Shown here piece after piece: positions 34,086 through 42,061 of a stretch of DNA of 64,000 bases. The notes below the pieces were generated by a model. That model did no database searches. It was given only the letters and a program-made list of their open reading frames with translations, and was not told where the DNA came from. Numbering within the stretch: position 1 is the stretch's first letter; each line of letters starts with the position of its first letter. Source of the DNA: Balneolaceae bacterium. GTDB taxonomy: Bacteria > Bacteroidota > Rhodothermia > Balneolales > Balneolaceae. Position numbers and translations under genes: made by a program. Location: the NCBI GenBank assembly GCA_020832415.1, contig JAFIES010000146.1, positions 1 to 64,000 of the forward strand, given 5' to 3'.

Positions 34086-34733
34086 ATGCATAAATTCGCA
34101 ATCATAGTAGTAATGGTAATCACGGGAGTTTTAATTCTGCCCTGTGTGGTTTATTCTCAGAGCGATCCCGATCCCCGTGGTGCCTTTGTCCGTTCGCTCA
34201 TTGTGCCCGGCTGGGGCCATCATTATGTTAATCCGGACGACTGGAATCGCGGGAAGGCTCATCTTGGTGCTGAACTTGCAATGATTGCCGGTTATTTCGG
34301 ATTGAGAGCACGGGCTTCAAATCTTGAAGATCAATACCTCACACTGGCAAACCTGCGTGCCGGTGTGGATATTTCGGGGAGGGGGCGTCCGTTTCAACTG
34401 GCCATAGGTGATTTCAATACACTTCAGGAGTACAACGATTTTCAGCTGCGAAGCCGGAACTGGAACCGTTTAATTGCAGATGATCCACAGAACAGATGGA
34501 ACTGGAGAGATGAAAACGACAGAAACCGATACAACGATCTTCGCTCTGATCGCGACAGAATCAGAAATCAGCTGCCTGCAATTATTGGCCTGATGGCTGT
34601 AAACAGGGTTGTGAGTGCAGTGAGTGCGTTCAATCGAGCACGAAATGTGGCAACTCCGGAACTGCTCTTCGCTCCGGTTCCGAATTCCTCCGGTAACCCG
34701 GGTGTTATGGCCACTGTGCATTTTAGTTTTTGA
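34086..34733 (+). CDS. DUF5683-like exported/membrane protein
   Basis: 215 residues. An N-terminal signal sequence (FAIIVVMVITGVLILPCVVYSQ) is followed by FVRSLIVPGWGHHYVNPDDWNRGKA, the PGWGQ-like start typical of DUF5683 proteins. A second hydrophobic helix (LGAELAMIAGYFGLRA) and a third near residue 165 (AIIGLMAVNRVVSAVSAFNRAR) follow. DUF5683 proteins are small envelope proteins of unknown role in Bacteroidota-type bacteria. It begins 3 bp after the carboxylase gene, so it is probably on the same transcript. Confidence 0.75.
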   Translation: MHKFAIIVVMVITGVLILPCVVYSQSDPDPRGAFVRSLIVPGWGHHYVNPDDWNRGKAHLGAELAMIAGYFGLRARASNLEDQYLTLANLRAGVDISGRGRPFQLAIGDFNTLQEYNDFQLRSRNWNRLIADDPQNRWNWRDENDRNRYNDLRSDRDRIRNQLPAIIGLMAVNRVVSAVSAFNRARNVATPELLFAPVPNSSGNPGVMATVHFSF

Positions 34734-34868
34734 GCCGTTTCACTTTGTAGTTTTTGTTTCAAACTATTTGAATGAACCGCTTCCAAAATTTAACTCTCTT
34801 CATTCAAATTCAATCCCGAAGATCTTCTTCAAATTCTCTATCTTTAGCCAAATATTTTTATCGATTTT

Positions 34869-35948
34869 ATGGACATAGAAGAAAAACTGAGACAAGTAAA
34901 AGAGCGATACGAAGAGCTGAACCAGGCGATGGCCGATCCGGCTATTTTCGATCGCCCTGATGAATACAGAGATCTTACGATTGAACACACTCAGCTTAAA
35001 GAGCTGGTTGAAGATTACAATGAGTGGCAGTCTATCAAGAATCAGCTTGCCGGTAACAATGAACTGATTGAGATGAATGAAGATGCCGAGATTACAGAGA
35101 TGGCACGGGATGAAAATAAAGAGCTGAAAGAGAGGCTCGCAGAACTGGAAGAGGAGATTAAATTTAAGCTGATTCCAAAAGATCCGGATGATTCAAAAAA
35201 CTGTATTATTGAGATACGTGCAGGAACCGGCGGTGATGAAGCCGCTATTTTTGCCGGTGACCTTTTTGACATGTACCGGCGCTTTGCCGACTCGCAAAAC
35301 TGGAAAATGAGTGTGTTATCCGTTGGGGAGAGTGAAAAGGGTGGATATAAAGAGATTGTGTTCGAGCTTTCCGGGAACGAAGTGTATGGAAAAATGAAAT
35401 ACGAAAGCGGTGTTCATCGTGTGCAGCGTGTTCCGGAAACTGAATCTCAGGGGCGTGTTCATACATCAGCCGCTACGGTTGCCGTACTTCCAGAAGTGAA
35501 TGATGATGTTGAAATCAACATTGATATGAAAGATGTACGTGTAGATACATTTCGATCGAGCGGAGCAGGCGGTCAGCATGTGAATAAAACCGATTCCGCC
35601 ATTCGTTTGACACATGAGCCGAGTGGGGTAGTTGTTGAGTGCCAGCAGGAGCGCTCTCAGCATCAGAATAAAGAGAAAGCCCTTATAATGCTAAAGACCA
35701 AACTTTACGATATGGAGATGGAGAAAATCCGCTCGGAACGGGCAGCCGATCGTAAAAGCCAGGTTTCAACCGGCGACAGAAGTGCAAAAATACGAACGTA
35801 CAATTTTCCGCAAGGCAGATTTACGGATCACCGGATAAACCTTACGCTTTATAACCTCGATGATATTCTGAAGGGGAACATCGGCGAGGTAATTAAATCT
35901 CTCAGAGTAGAAGATAATCTTGAAAAATTGAATGCAATCATGAATTGA
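34869..35948 (+). CDS. prfA: Peptide chain release factor 1
   Basis: 359 residues. The catalytic GGQ lies in SSGAGGQHVNKTDSAIRLTH near residue 230, followed by RSQHQNKEKAL. The codon-recognition loop has the RF1-type P-x-T form (RVPETESQGRVHTSA), not the SPF of RF2, so the protein should read UAA and UAG. Domain 1 is a long coiled coil (residues 1-100). The gene looks intact. This matters because two genes in this window carry in-frame UAG codons: a working RF1 argues against UAG recoding. Start ATG at 34869; 61 bp before ppa. Confidence 0.96.
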   Translation: MDIEEKLRQVKERYEELNQAMADPAIFDRPDEYRDLTIEHTQLKELVEDYNEWQSIKNQLAGNNELIEMNEDAEITEMARDENKELKERLAELEEEIKFKLIPKDPDDSKNCIIEIRAGTGGDEAAIFAGDLFDMYRRFADSQNWKMSVLSVGESEKGGYKEIVFELSGNEVYGKMKYESGVHRVQRVPETESQGRVHTSAATVAVLPEVNDDVEINIDMKDVRVDTFRSSGAGGQHVNKTDSAIRLTHEPSGVVVECQQERSQHQNKEKALIMLKTKLYDMEMEKIRSERAADRKSQVSTGDRSAKIRTYNFPQGRFTDHRINLTLYNLDDILKGNIGEVIKSLRVEDNLEKLNAIMN

Positions 35949-36009
35949 GAGATCATTAAGTATGCAGACAACCAATAATTAAATCAAATAAATAGATAAA
36001 AACAGATCC

Positions 36010-36624
36010 ATGAAATTTCCCAATCCTTTTTACCGATGGCGTCCTCATCCCTGGCACGGCCTTGAAGTTGGCCCTAATCCTCCCTCTGTTGTAAATGCTT
36101 TTATTGAGGTTACATCATTTGACGCCATTAAATATGAAGTGGATAAGCAAACCGGTTATATGCGTGTAGACAGGCCGCAGCGAAGTTCATCGATGCCTCC
36201 TTCTCTCTATGGGTTCATTCCCCGAACTTATTGCGGAGACAGAATCGGCACATTGTCAAATCACACTGATAAAGGAGATGGTGATCCGCTTGATATTTGT
36301 GTATTGAGCGAACGGCCCATTGATCGCTCTGAAGTAATTTTGAGTGCCAGGGTAATTGGTGGTTTACATATGATCGATCAGGGAGAGGCGGATGATAAAA
36401 TCATTTCTGTTCTTGATAACGACAGGTATTACAAAGATATAGCTGATATTTCTGAATTGCCCGAAGTTCTGATTGAAAGACTGCGCCACTACTTTGGTAC
36501 ATATAAACTGATACCCGGAAAAAAAGATAATGATGTATTTGTTGACAGGGTGTATGGACGCGAAGAAGCTGAAAAAGTGGTTGTTGCTGCTGTAGAAGAT
36601 TACAAAGATATGTTTGGTGAGTAA
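36010..36624 (+). CDS. ppa: Inorganic pyrophosphatase (family I)
   Basis: 204 residues. Family I soluble pyrophosphatase core: [27 protein letters not shown] and the metal-binding signature [14 protein letters not shown] with three aspartates, then [17 protein letters not shown] longer than usual C-terminus ([24 protein letters not shown]) matches the eukaryote-like and Bacteroidota versions. It hydrolyses PPi in the cytosol to pull biosynthetic reactions forward. Start ATG at 36010, no strong ribosome binding site. Confidence 0.94.
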   Translation: MKFPNPFYRWRPHPWHGLEVGPNPPSVVNAFIEVTSFDAIKYEVDKQTGYMRVDRPQRSSSMPPSLYGFIPRTYCGDRIGTLSNHTDKGDGDPLDICVLSERPIDRSEVILSARVIGGLHMIDQGEADDKIISVLDNDRYYKDIADISELPEVLIERLRHYFGTYKLIPGKKDNDVFVDRVYGREEAEKVVVAAVEDYKDMFGE

Positions 36625-36746
36625 CGGTTTACGTTGTGATGAGTTTGTCTGTTCATAATCCATAGTCAGTGAATTCTCAATACAAGAAGTATTTATTTAA
36701 AAAGCCGTATATTACCTAGCTAATTTGAAACCACTTTTATCCTTAC

Positions 36747-37136
36747 ATGCCAACCTGGACGTTACATACAGAATTTAAATTTGATGCAGCTCATTTTATC
36801 GAAGGATATGATGGGAAATGCGGACGAATGCATGGACACACCTATAAAGTACACATCTCTGCAAAATCGCACGAATTGAATCCTTCCAAATATTTGAAAA
36901 CTCCTGACATGGTGTGTGATTTCAAGGAGCTGAAATGGGCTGCATCTGATGGTTTAAAAGGTGGTCTGGATCATTCTGTGCTTAATGAGTCGATCCCTGT
37001 GGCAACAACTGCTGAACGAATTGCAGAGTATATTCATAAAGAGACGAAGTCGCGGATTCCGGGAAATATCGAACTGAAAGTAACCGTTTGGGAAACGGAA
37101 ACAAGCTGGGTTGAATACACAGATAAAGATGAGTAA
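36747..37136 (+). CDS. queD: 6-carboxytetrahydropterin synthase QueD
   Basis: 129 residues. Zn ligands and catalytic residues: FKFDAAHFIEGYDGKCGRMHGHTYKVHI contains the first His, the catalytic Cys (GKCGRMHGH) and the HxH pair. DFKELKWAASDGLKGGLDHSVLN holds the catalytic Asp/His pair. VTVWETETSWVEY completes the fold. It makes 6-carboxytetrahydropterin from dihydroneopterin triphosphate in queuosine synthesis. It overlaps queE by 8 bp in the ATGAGTAA pattern, so the two are coupled; queG lies 3 kb downstream. Confidence 0.95.
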   Translation: MPTWTLHTEFKFDAAHFIEGYDGKCGRMHGHTYKVHISAKSHELNPSKYLKTPDMVCDFKELKWAASDGLKGGLDHSVLNESIPVATTAERIAEYIHKETKSRIPGNIELKVTVWETETSWVEYTDKDE

Positions 37137-37779
37137 TACCGGAGAAAAAGAGATACCAGTTAAAGATACTTCTGTGATAACAGATAAGCTCTATCCTTTG
37201 ATGGAAGATTTTTACACCATCCAGGGAGAAGGGGCTCACAGTGGTACACCTGCATATTTTATTCGTTTAGCAGGATGTGATGTTCAATGCTGGTGGTGCG
37301 ATGTGAAGGATAGCTGGGATGAATCCAAACATCCCAGAATTAAATCATCTGAAATCGTAAAAAGAGCGAAAGAGAGCGGAGCTAAACTTGCCGTAATCAC
37401 AGGCGGAGAGCCACTTCTTCACAATTTAGAAGCACTAACCCTGATGTTAAAAAAAGCAGGTTTGCAGGTTCACATCGAAACAAGCGGTTCATCACCAATG
37501 AGCGGGCGTTTCGACTGGATTACACTCTCACCCAAACGGTTTAAGAAGCCACTGGATGAAATCTTTCCATACGTGGATGAACTGAAAGTGGTTGTTCTGA
37601 AAAAGAAAGATCTTGAATGGGCTGAGGAGAATGCTGCCAAATGTTCCGATTCTGCAAAGCTCTTACTGCAACCGGAATGGGATACCCCATCATCTGTACC
37701 TCTGATTGTTGAGTATGTAAAGGCTAACCCAGAATGGGGAATCAGTCTGCAAACTCACAAGTTCATGAATGTTCCATAG
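37129..37779 (+). CDS. queE: 7-carboxy-7-deazaguanine synthase QueE
   Basis: 216 residues from the ATG at 37129; a TTG at 37111 is in frame inside queD. Radical-SAM enzyme: FYTIQGEGAHSGTPAYFIRLAGCDVQCWWCDVKDSW carries the three Fe-S cysteines as Cx3Cx2C. AVITGGEPLLHN is the SAM-binding GGEP, and LQVHIETSGSSP follows. It converts 6-carboxytetrahydropterin to CDG in queuosine precursor synthesis. The SDR gene follows after 31 bp. Confidence 0.93.
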   Translation: MSNTGEKEIPVKDTSVITDKLYPLMEDFYTIQGEGAHSGTPAYFIRLAGCDVQCWWCDVKDSWDESKHPRIKSSEIVKRAKESGAKLAVITGGEPLLHNLEALTLMLKKAGLQVHIETSGSSPMSGRFDWITLSPKRFKKPLDEIFPYVDELKVVVLKKKDLEWAEENAAKCSDSAKLLLQPEWDTPSSVPLIVEYVKANPEWGISLQTHKFMNVP

Positions 37780-37810
37780 GTAAAAAGGGTTCTCCTCTCA
37801 AAAAAGAAAT

Positions 37811-38530
37811 ATGTCTTATAAAGAATCATCTGTTCTAATTACAGGAGCCAGCCAGGGTATAGGCCGGAGCATTGCCATAACATTTGCAGCAAAAACTTTA
37901 CGGCCATTACTGCTCCTTGCAAGAAACCGAGCCAATCTTGAAGAGACAAAAGCACTGTGCGAAAAAGCCGGTGCTAAACATGTAGAAATCATTGCGTGTA
38001 ATGCAGTATCAGCGGAGGAAGTAGATACAATTAAGCTCCCGGATGGATTTCCTGAACCTGGAATTGTAATTAACAATGCCGGTAGCTATCTCTACAAGCC
38101 ACTTTCGAGTACTACAAACAGCGAATTTCAAAATCAGATTGATGTAAATCTTTTTACAGCTGTAAATACGGTAAAACGATTCTTACCGGGTATGTTAACC
38201 CTTAACCGTTCACTGATTGTGAATATCTGTTCCGTAGGGTCATTGAGGGGACTTGCTGATAGTGGTGCATACGCTGCTGCTAAACATGCACTTCTAGGTT
38301 ATACAAGATCATTGCGGGAGGAGCTGAAGGAAACCGATGTAGCAGTTACTGCCATAAATCTGGGACAAACTCATTCCACTTCCTGGGACGAATCAGATAT
38401 GAGTCCGGAACGATTGATTAATCCATCCGATGTAGCATCATTAATCGTCACACTCTCCGAATTATCAGAAAGAACGGTTCTCGAAGAGATTATTATTCAA
38501 CCTCAGCACGGAAGGGTTCCGGCCATGTAG
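37811..38530 (+). CDS. Short-chain dehydrogenase/reductase
   Basis: 239 residues, classical SDR: the NAD(P)-binding glycine motif is TGASQGIGRSI, NNAG is in VINNAGSYLY, catalytic Ser is in VNICSVGS, and the YxxxK is YAAAKHALL. The Arg in the second strand (LLARNRANLEETK) suggests NADPH preference. The substrate is unknown. It lies 31 bp after queE but no established queuosine step needs an SDR, so the link is probably only positional. It ends with TAG and a structured intergenic region follows. Confidence 0.9.
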   Translation: MSYKESSVLITGASQGIGRSIAITFAAKTLRPLLLLARNRANLEETKALCEKAGAKHVEIIACNAVSAEEVDTIKLPDGFPEPGIVINNAGSYLYKPLSSTTNSEFQNQIDVNLFTAVNTVKRFLPGMLTLNRSLIVNICSVGSLRGLADSGAYAAAKHALLGYTRSLREELKETDVAVTAINLGQTHSTSWDESDMSPERLINPSDVASLIVTLSELSERTVLEEIIIQPQHGRVPAM

Positions 38531-38983
38531 AACTCTTCTCATTTCATCAAAAAGACACTTGTTGATTTGTGGTTTGGAGGTAAAGTGTTGAAACCCAGTG
38601 AGAAAAAAAGAATGGACAGGTGAAAAAGATTAGAAAAGATTGCGTTAGGGGTATCTATATATTATAAAAATTTAATATATTAAGATTTGCGGGAAACAAT
38701 ACCAGAAAAGTTTAGTTGTAGACTTTGTAATATCAAGCCTGATATTACATGTTGTACCCCGAAAAAGCCAACGTAGTTAGGAAAGTCCGGTTGATAGCCG
38801 GGCTTTCTGCTTTTACGTTACTTCTATTTTTTCAATAGTTCAATATTAAATAGAAATATTAAATAATTCTCATCTTCAATTGAACTTTATCGCCTTTCTT
38901 TTTTTCATTTCCTTGCAAATCAATTTCTAATTAAAGGATTTGAATTATATTGAGCTTAAAATTTAAAATTAAAAAAAAAATTA
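38531..38983. other. Intergenic region with candidate structured RNA
   Basis: No protein-coding gene is visible in this 453-bp stretch. The first half is AT-rich with a weak AT hairpin near 38660. At 38727-38819 two strong adjacent hairpins stand out. The rest up to the DUF389 start at 38984 is A/T-rich (a run of ten A at 38971-38980) and probably contains its promoter. Confidence 0.6.
38727..38819 (+). ncRNA. Candidate structured RNA (two hairpins)
   Basis: Hairpin 1 (38727-38748) is a perfect 9-bp stem GTAATATCA / TGATATTAC with an AGCC loop. Hairpin 2 (38770-38819) nests an AACGTA / TACGTT outer stem around a GGAAAGTCCGG / CCGGGCTTTCT inner stem. T-rich sequence follows. The strand and any function are inferred; it could be a 3' end of the SDR transcript, a small RNA or a leader of the DUF389 gene. 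Confidence 0.4.
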
Positions 38984-39076
38984 ATGCCACTTCGACAAAT
39001 TGAAGTTGTAGTTCCGAAAGAAGGGAAAAATGAGTTTGACAAACTCCTTAACCAGGAATCTGTTAAACACTATTAG
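38984..39076 (+). pseudogene. N-terminal fragment of the DUF389 protein, cut by TAG
   Basis: ATG at 38984 opens 30 codons (MPLRQIEVVVPKEGKNEFDK...) ending in TAG at 39074-39076. This is the expected N-terminus of a TIGR00341/DUF389 protein, and the same frame continues after the stop into the rest of the gene. One G-to-A change (TGG to TAG) would explain it. Confidence 0.75.
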
Positions 39077-39118
39077 AATGTCTCATCTCATAACGCCGGA
39101 TATCTGTTAAAGGCGATT

Positions 39119-39997
39119 GTGGATGCAAATAATACGGAAGCATTTTTGGATGTAGCGGAACAGATTATTGGTGATAAGGAAGGGTACAGGCTTGTAATTA
39201 CAGCAGTAGAGGCAACATTACCACGAATTGAACGAGATGAAGAGATCGATGAGCGGATAAAACCTCAAACCGAAAATCCTTGGGAAAAACCGTTGCAAGG
39301 TGTTCGTGTAAGCCGGGAAGAGCTATATAATGATATATCAGATAATGTTGGCATAAATAATGTATACATCGCAATGGTAACTTTTTCTACTATTGTAGCT
39401 GCTTTAGGTATTTTGCGGGATAATACAGCAGTAGTGATTGGTGCAATGGTAATTGCCCCGCTACTCGGCCCTAATGTTGGCCTTGCACTGTCAACTACCC
39501 TGGGAGATTCAAAACTTTTTAAAAAATCGATCACAACAAATGCCGTTGGCCTGGTTGTTGGCTTTCTGATTTCAGTTATCCTCGGCTTTTTGCTGCCTGT
39601 GGATGAAACCATTAATCAGATTGCAAGCCGAACTGATGTACACCTTTCTGATATTGCACTGGCCCTGGCTTCAGGGGCTGCCGGGGTTCTTGCCTACACA
39701 ATTGGCATGTCAGCTGCAGTGATCGGCGTGATGGTGGCTGTTGCACTGCTGCCGCCACTTGTTACAGCAGGTCTTCTGATTGGCGATATGCAGTTTGAGC
39801 TCGCTTTTTATGCATTTCTTCTGGTTCTAACCAATGTGATATGCGTTAACCTTGCTGCAGTGGCAACGTTCATTCTTCAGGGAGTTAGCCCCAGAAGCTG
39901 GTATAAAGCTGAAAAGGCGAAGAAAATTAATCGAATTGCCCTCTCAATATGGGTAATTCTTGTACTTGTAGTGGCTGCAATTATTTGGTATGTGTAG
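39119..39997 (+). CDS. DUF389 / TIGR00341 membrane protein, N-terminally truncated
   Basis: 292 residues if started at the GTG at 39119. In the same frame the gene really begins at 38984 but is broken by a TAG at 39074. The soluble N-terminal part is followed by the DUF389 membrane domain of about six segments: VTFSTIVAALGILRDNTAVVIGAMVIAPLLGP, AVGLVVGFLISVILGFLLPV, ALASGAAGVLAYTIGMSAAVIGVMVAVALLPPL and a C-terminal helix. The signature R(D)N-AVVIGAM-APLLGP is clear. DUF389 function is unknown. The membrane core is intact, so internal re-initiation could still give a product. Confidence 0.82.
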   Translation: MDANNTEAFLDVAEQIIGDKEGYRLVITAVEATLPRIERDEEIDERIKPQTENPWEKPLQGVRVSREELYNDISDNVGINNVYIAMVTFSTIVAALGILRDNTAVVIGAMVIAPLLGPNVGLALSTTLGDSKLFKKSITTNAVGLVVGFLISVILGFLLPVDETINQIASRTDVHLSDIALALASGAAGVLAYTIGMSAAVIGVMVAVALLPPLVTAGLLIGDMQFELAFYAFLLVLTNVICVNLAAVATFILQGVSPRSWYKAEKAKKINRIALSIWVILVLVVAAIIWYV

Positions 39998-40001
39998 CAG
40001 A

Positions 40002-40949
40002 TTAAATTGAGCCACTATTTTTTTCTGCTAAAGCCGCATTGTGAACGAAGAGCGGATACTTTGCCCTTCGAACAGGGCTGCCTTCAAATATCCGGTTGAA
40101 CTGTTCTTCGGTAATATCTGACCATTGTGGTGTATCTGGCTGCAGTACTTTTTTTCGTGGCTTCAGATCATCAATATGACCATACTCTGCTTTGCGATTC
40201 CACGGGCAGACGTCCTGGCAAATGTCGCACCCAAACATCCATTCTCCTGTTTTATTCTGAAATTCATCAGGCATCTTCTCTTTTAATTCGATGGTTAGAT
40301 AGGAGATGCATTTGCTGCCATCAACTCTGTATGGCTGATGGATGGCATCCGTAGGACAGGCGTCTATACAGCGGGTACAGGTTCCGCAGTGATCGGTTTC
40401 GGGGGCATCGTATACAAACGGCACATCAATGATCATTTCACCAATCAAAAACCAGGAGCCGTGCGTTTTGTTGAGCAGGTTGCTGTTTTTGCCAATCCAG
40501 CCGAGCCCGGCTTTTACTGCCCATGCCTTATCCATAACAGGGGCAGAATCTACAAATATTCTTCCGTTCACATCACCGATGGTCTCTTTTGTGTATTGAA
40601 ACAGCTTTTTTAGTTTGCCTTTAAACACTTTATGATAGTCGCGGCCGCGGGCATATTTTGCAATTTTAGGCCCTTCATACGTTGAATCAAACTCTTCATT
40701 TTCTTTGAATCGATAGCCTGCAAGTACGCTCACAACACTTTTGGCACCGGGAACAAGTTTCGTGGGATCAATACGCTTATCAAAATTTCTCTCCATCCAG
40801 CCCATCGAACCGTGCATATTCCTGTTCAGCCACTCTTCCAGTCGGGCTGCTTCCTCATCAAGCGGGCCGGCTTGAGCGAATCCGCAGCGATCGAAACCAA
40901 GTTCAATGGCCTTATTTCTGATTTTATGCGTGGCAGTAATCGGATCCAT
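40002..40949 (-). CDS. queG: Epoxyqueuosine reductase QueG
   Basis: 315 residues. N-terminal cobalamin-binding part (RCGFAQAGPLDEEAARLEEWL, MGWMERNFDKRIDPTKLVPGAKSVV), then SAPVMDKAWAVKAGLGWIGKN. Two [4Fe-4S] clusters are ligated by CGTCTRCIDACPTDAI and CISYLTIELKE...FGCDICQDVCPWN. The last step of queuosine synthesis is reduction of epoxyqueuosine in tRNA. With queD and queE nearby, much of the queuosine pathway is present in this window. It converges on the DUF389 gene with a 4-bp gap. Confidence 0.95.
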   Translation of the reverse strand: MDPITATHKIRNKAIELGFDRCGFAQAGPLDEEAARLEEWLNRNMHGSMGWMERNFDKRIDPTKLVPGAKSVVSVLAGYRFKENEEFDSTYEGPKIAKYARGRDYHKVFKGKLKKLFQYTKETIGDVNGRIFVDSAPVMDKAWAVKAGLGWIGKNSNLLNKTHGSWFLIGEMIIDVPFVYDAPETDHCGTCTRCIDACPTDAIHQPYRVDGSKCISYLTIELKEKMPDEFQNKTGEWMFGCDICQDVCPWNRKAEYGHIDDLKPRKKVLQPDTPQWSDITEEQFNRIFEGSPVRRAKYPLFVHNAALAEKNSGSI

Positions 40950-41031
40950 TTAGATAACGTATTTTATGCAGGCTAAGAAAACTCTTATAAAAATAAAAAT
41001 GAGGCCTGAAGCCGGCCGGATAGAGCAAAAA

Positions 41032-41066
41032 AAATCGCACAACCGGATTTCCCAATTGTGCGATTT
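41032..41066 (-). terminator. Intrinsic terminator of the FKBP gene
   Basis: The 11-bp stem AAATCGCACAA / TTGTGCGATTT is followed on the minus strand by eight U. It stands 36 bp after the FKBP stop. Confidence 0.88.
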
Positions 41067-41101
41067 CAATAAATCCTTATGAAATACTTTGAAGCAGGTT
41101 A

Positions 41102-41815
41102 CTACTTGATATCAAGCAGCTCAACTTCAAAAATCAGTACAGCGCCCGGAGGGATAATGCTTCCCTGAGGAGGATTATTTCCATAGGCAAGATCAGCGGG
41201 GATGAAAAACTGGTACTTTGAACCAACATTCATCAGTTGAACGCCTTCAGTCCAGCCCGGTATAACACGGTTCAGAGGGAATGATACCGGCTCGCCTCGA
41301 TCGTATGAACTATCGAACACTTCATCAGAAATTAGTGTGCCACGATAGTGAACTTCCACTTCATCACTTGCAGAGGGGCTTGGTCCGTCACCCTCTTCCA
41401 GAATACGGTATTGTAACCCCGATTCTGTTTCGAAAACATCATCGTTATTGAGGTTTTCTTCAAGAAATGCACGGCCTTGCTGAATATTTACATCAGCTTG
41501 TGCAGCTCTGTCGGCCATTTGTTTTTCCTGGAGTTCCTGGAAATATGTTTGAATGAGTGATTGCATTGCCATCTGATCGATTTCAGCATCTTCTCCTTCG
41601 AGGCCTTTTATCAATCCGGCTACATAGTTGTTCATGTCAATATCATCAATGCCTTCAGCATAGAGGTTTGCACCTTGTAAAAAGCCAAAACTGTAACTTA
41701 GTGAATCAGTTTTCGACGAGAGGTCTGCAGTGGCAGAATCGTAAGAGTTGCTGCAACCGCTGCTAAGGATCAGCACGGTGAAAAAAATTGACAGCAAATA
41801 AATCAAATGTTTCAT
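41102..41815 (-). CDS. FKBP-type peptidyl-prolyl isomerase, lipoprotein
   Basis: 237 residues. A lipoprotein signal (LLSIFFTVLILSSGC) is followed by an FkpA/Mip-like helical dimerisation domain (SYSFGFLQGANLYAEG, residues ~40-125) and a C-terminal FKBP domain (~130-237). The latter has EVEVHYRGTLISDEVFDSSYDRGEPVSFPLNRVIPGWTEGVQLM and PADLAYGNNPPQGSIIPPGAVLIFEVELL. It catalyses cis-trans isomerisation at proline to help fold envelope proteins. It is an isolated gene with its own terminator. Confidence 0.94.
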   Translation of the reverse strand: MKHLIYLLSIFFTVLILSSGCSNSYDSATADLSSKTDSLSYSFGFLQGANLYAEGIDDIDMNNYVAGLIKGLEGEDAEIDQMAMQSLIQTYFQELQEKQMADRAAQADVNIQQGRAFLEENLNNDDVFETESGLQYRILEEGDGPSPSASDEVEVHYRGTLISDEVFDSSYDRGEPVSFPLNRVIPGWTEGVQLMNVGSKYQFFIPADLAYGNNPPQGSIIPPGAVLIFEVELLDIK

Positions 41816-42061
41816 ATAAATGTAAATTCTATTCTTTTGGTTAAATGGGAGTGAAAAGGTAACCTTTTTTATAGCGATTGGAAAGCACCTTGAATTTGAG
41901 TTGATGAATAGCTGAGAATCAGCAAATAATCATCTGCGTATAGCCGCAGAGGGCGGGCGGGCTCTTTCTATTTAAAAATGATTACTATCTCGCTTTAAAT
42001 AGTTATATTGCGAGTCTGAAAAGGATTTTGAAGTAATAATAAAAAGTAAAGACAAACCCAT

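Noticed and set aside
10653-39076. Reassignment of TAG to an amino acid
   Set aside because: Several intact genes end in TAG (for example the TPR gene, the RND adaptor, queE and the SDR gene) and the RF1 gene is complete with a P-x-T recognition loop. Readthrough of single sites remains possible and is reported as a finding.
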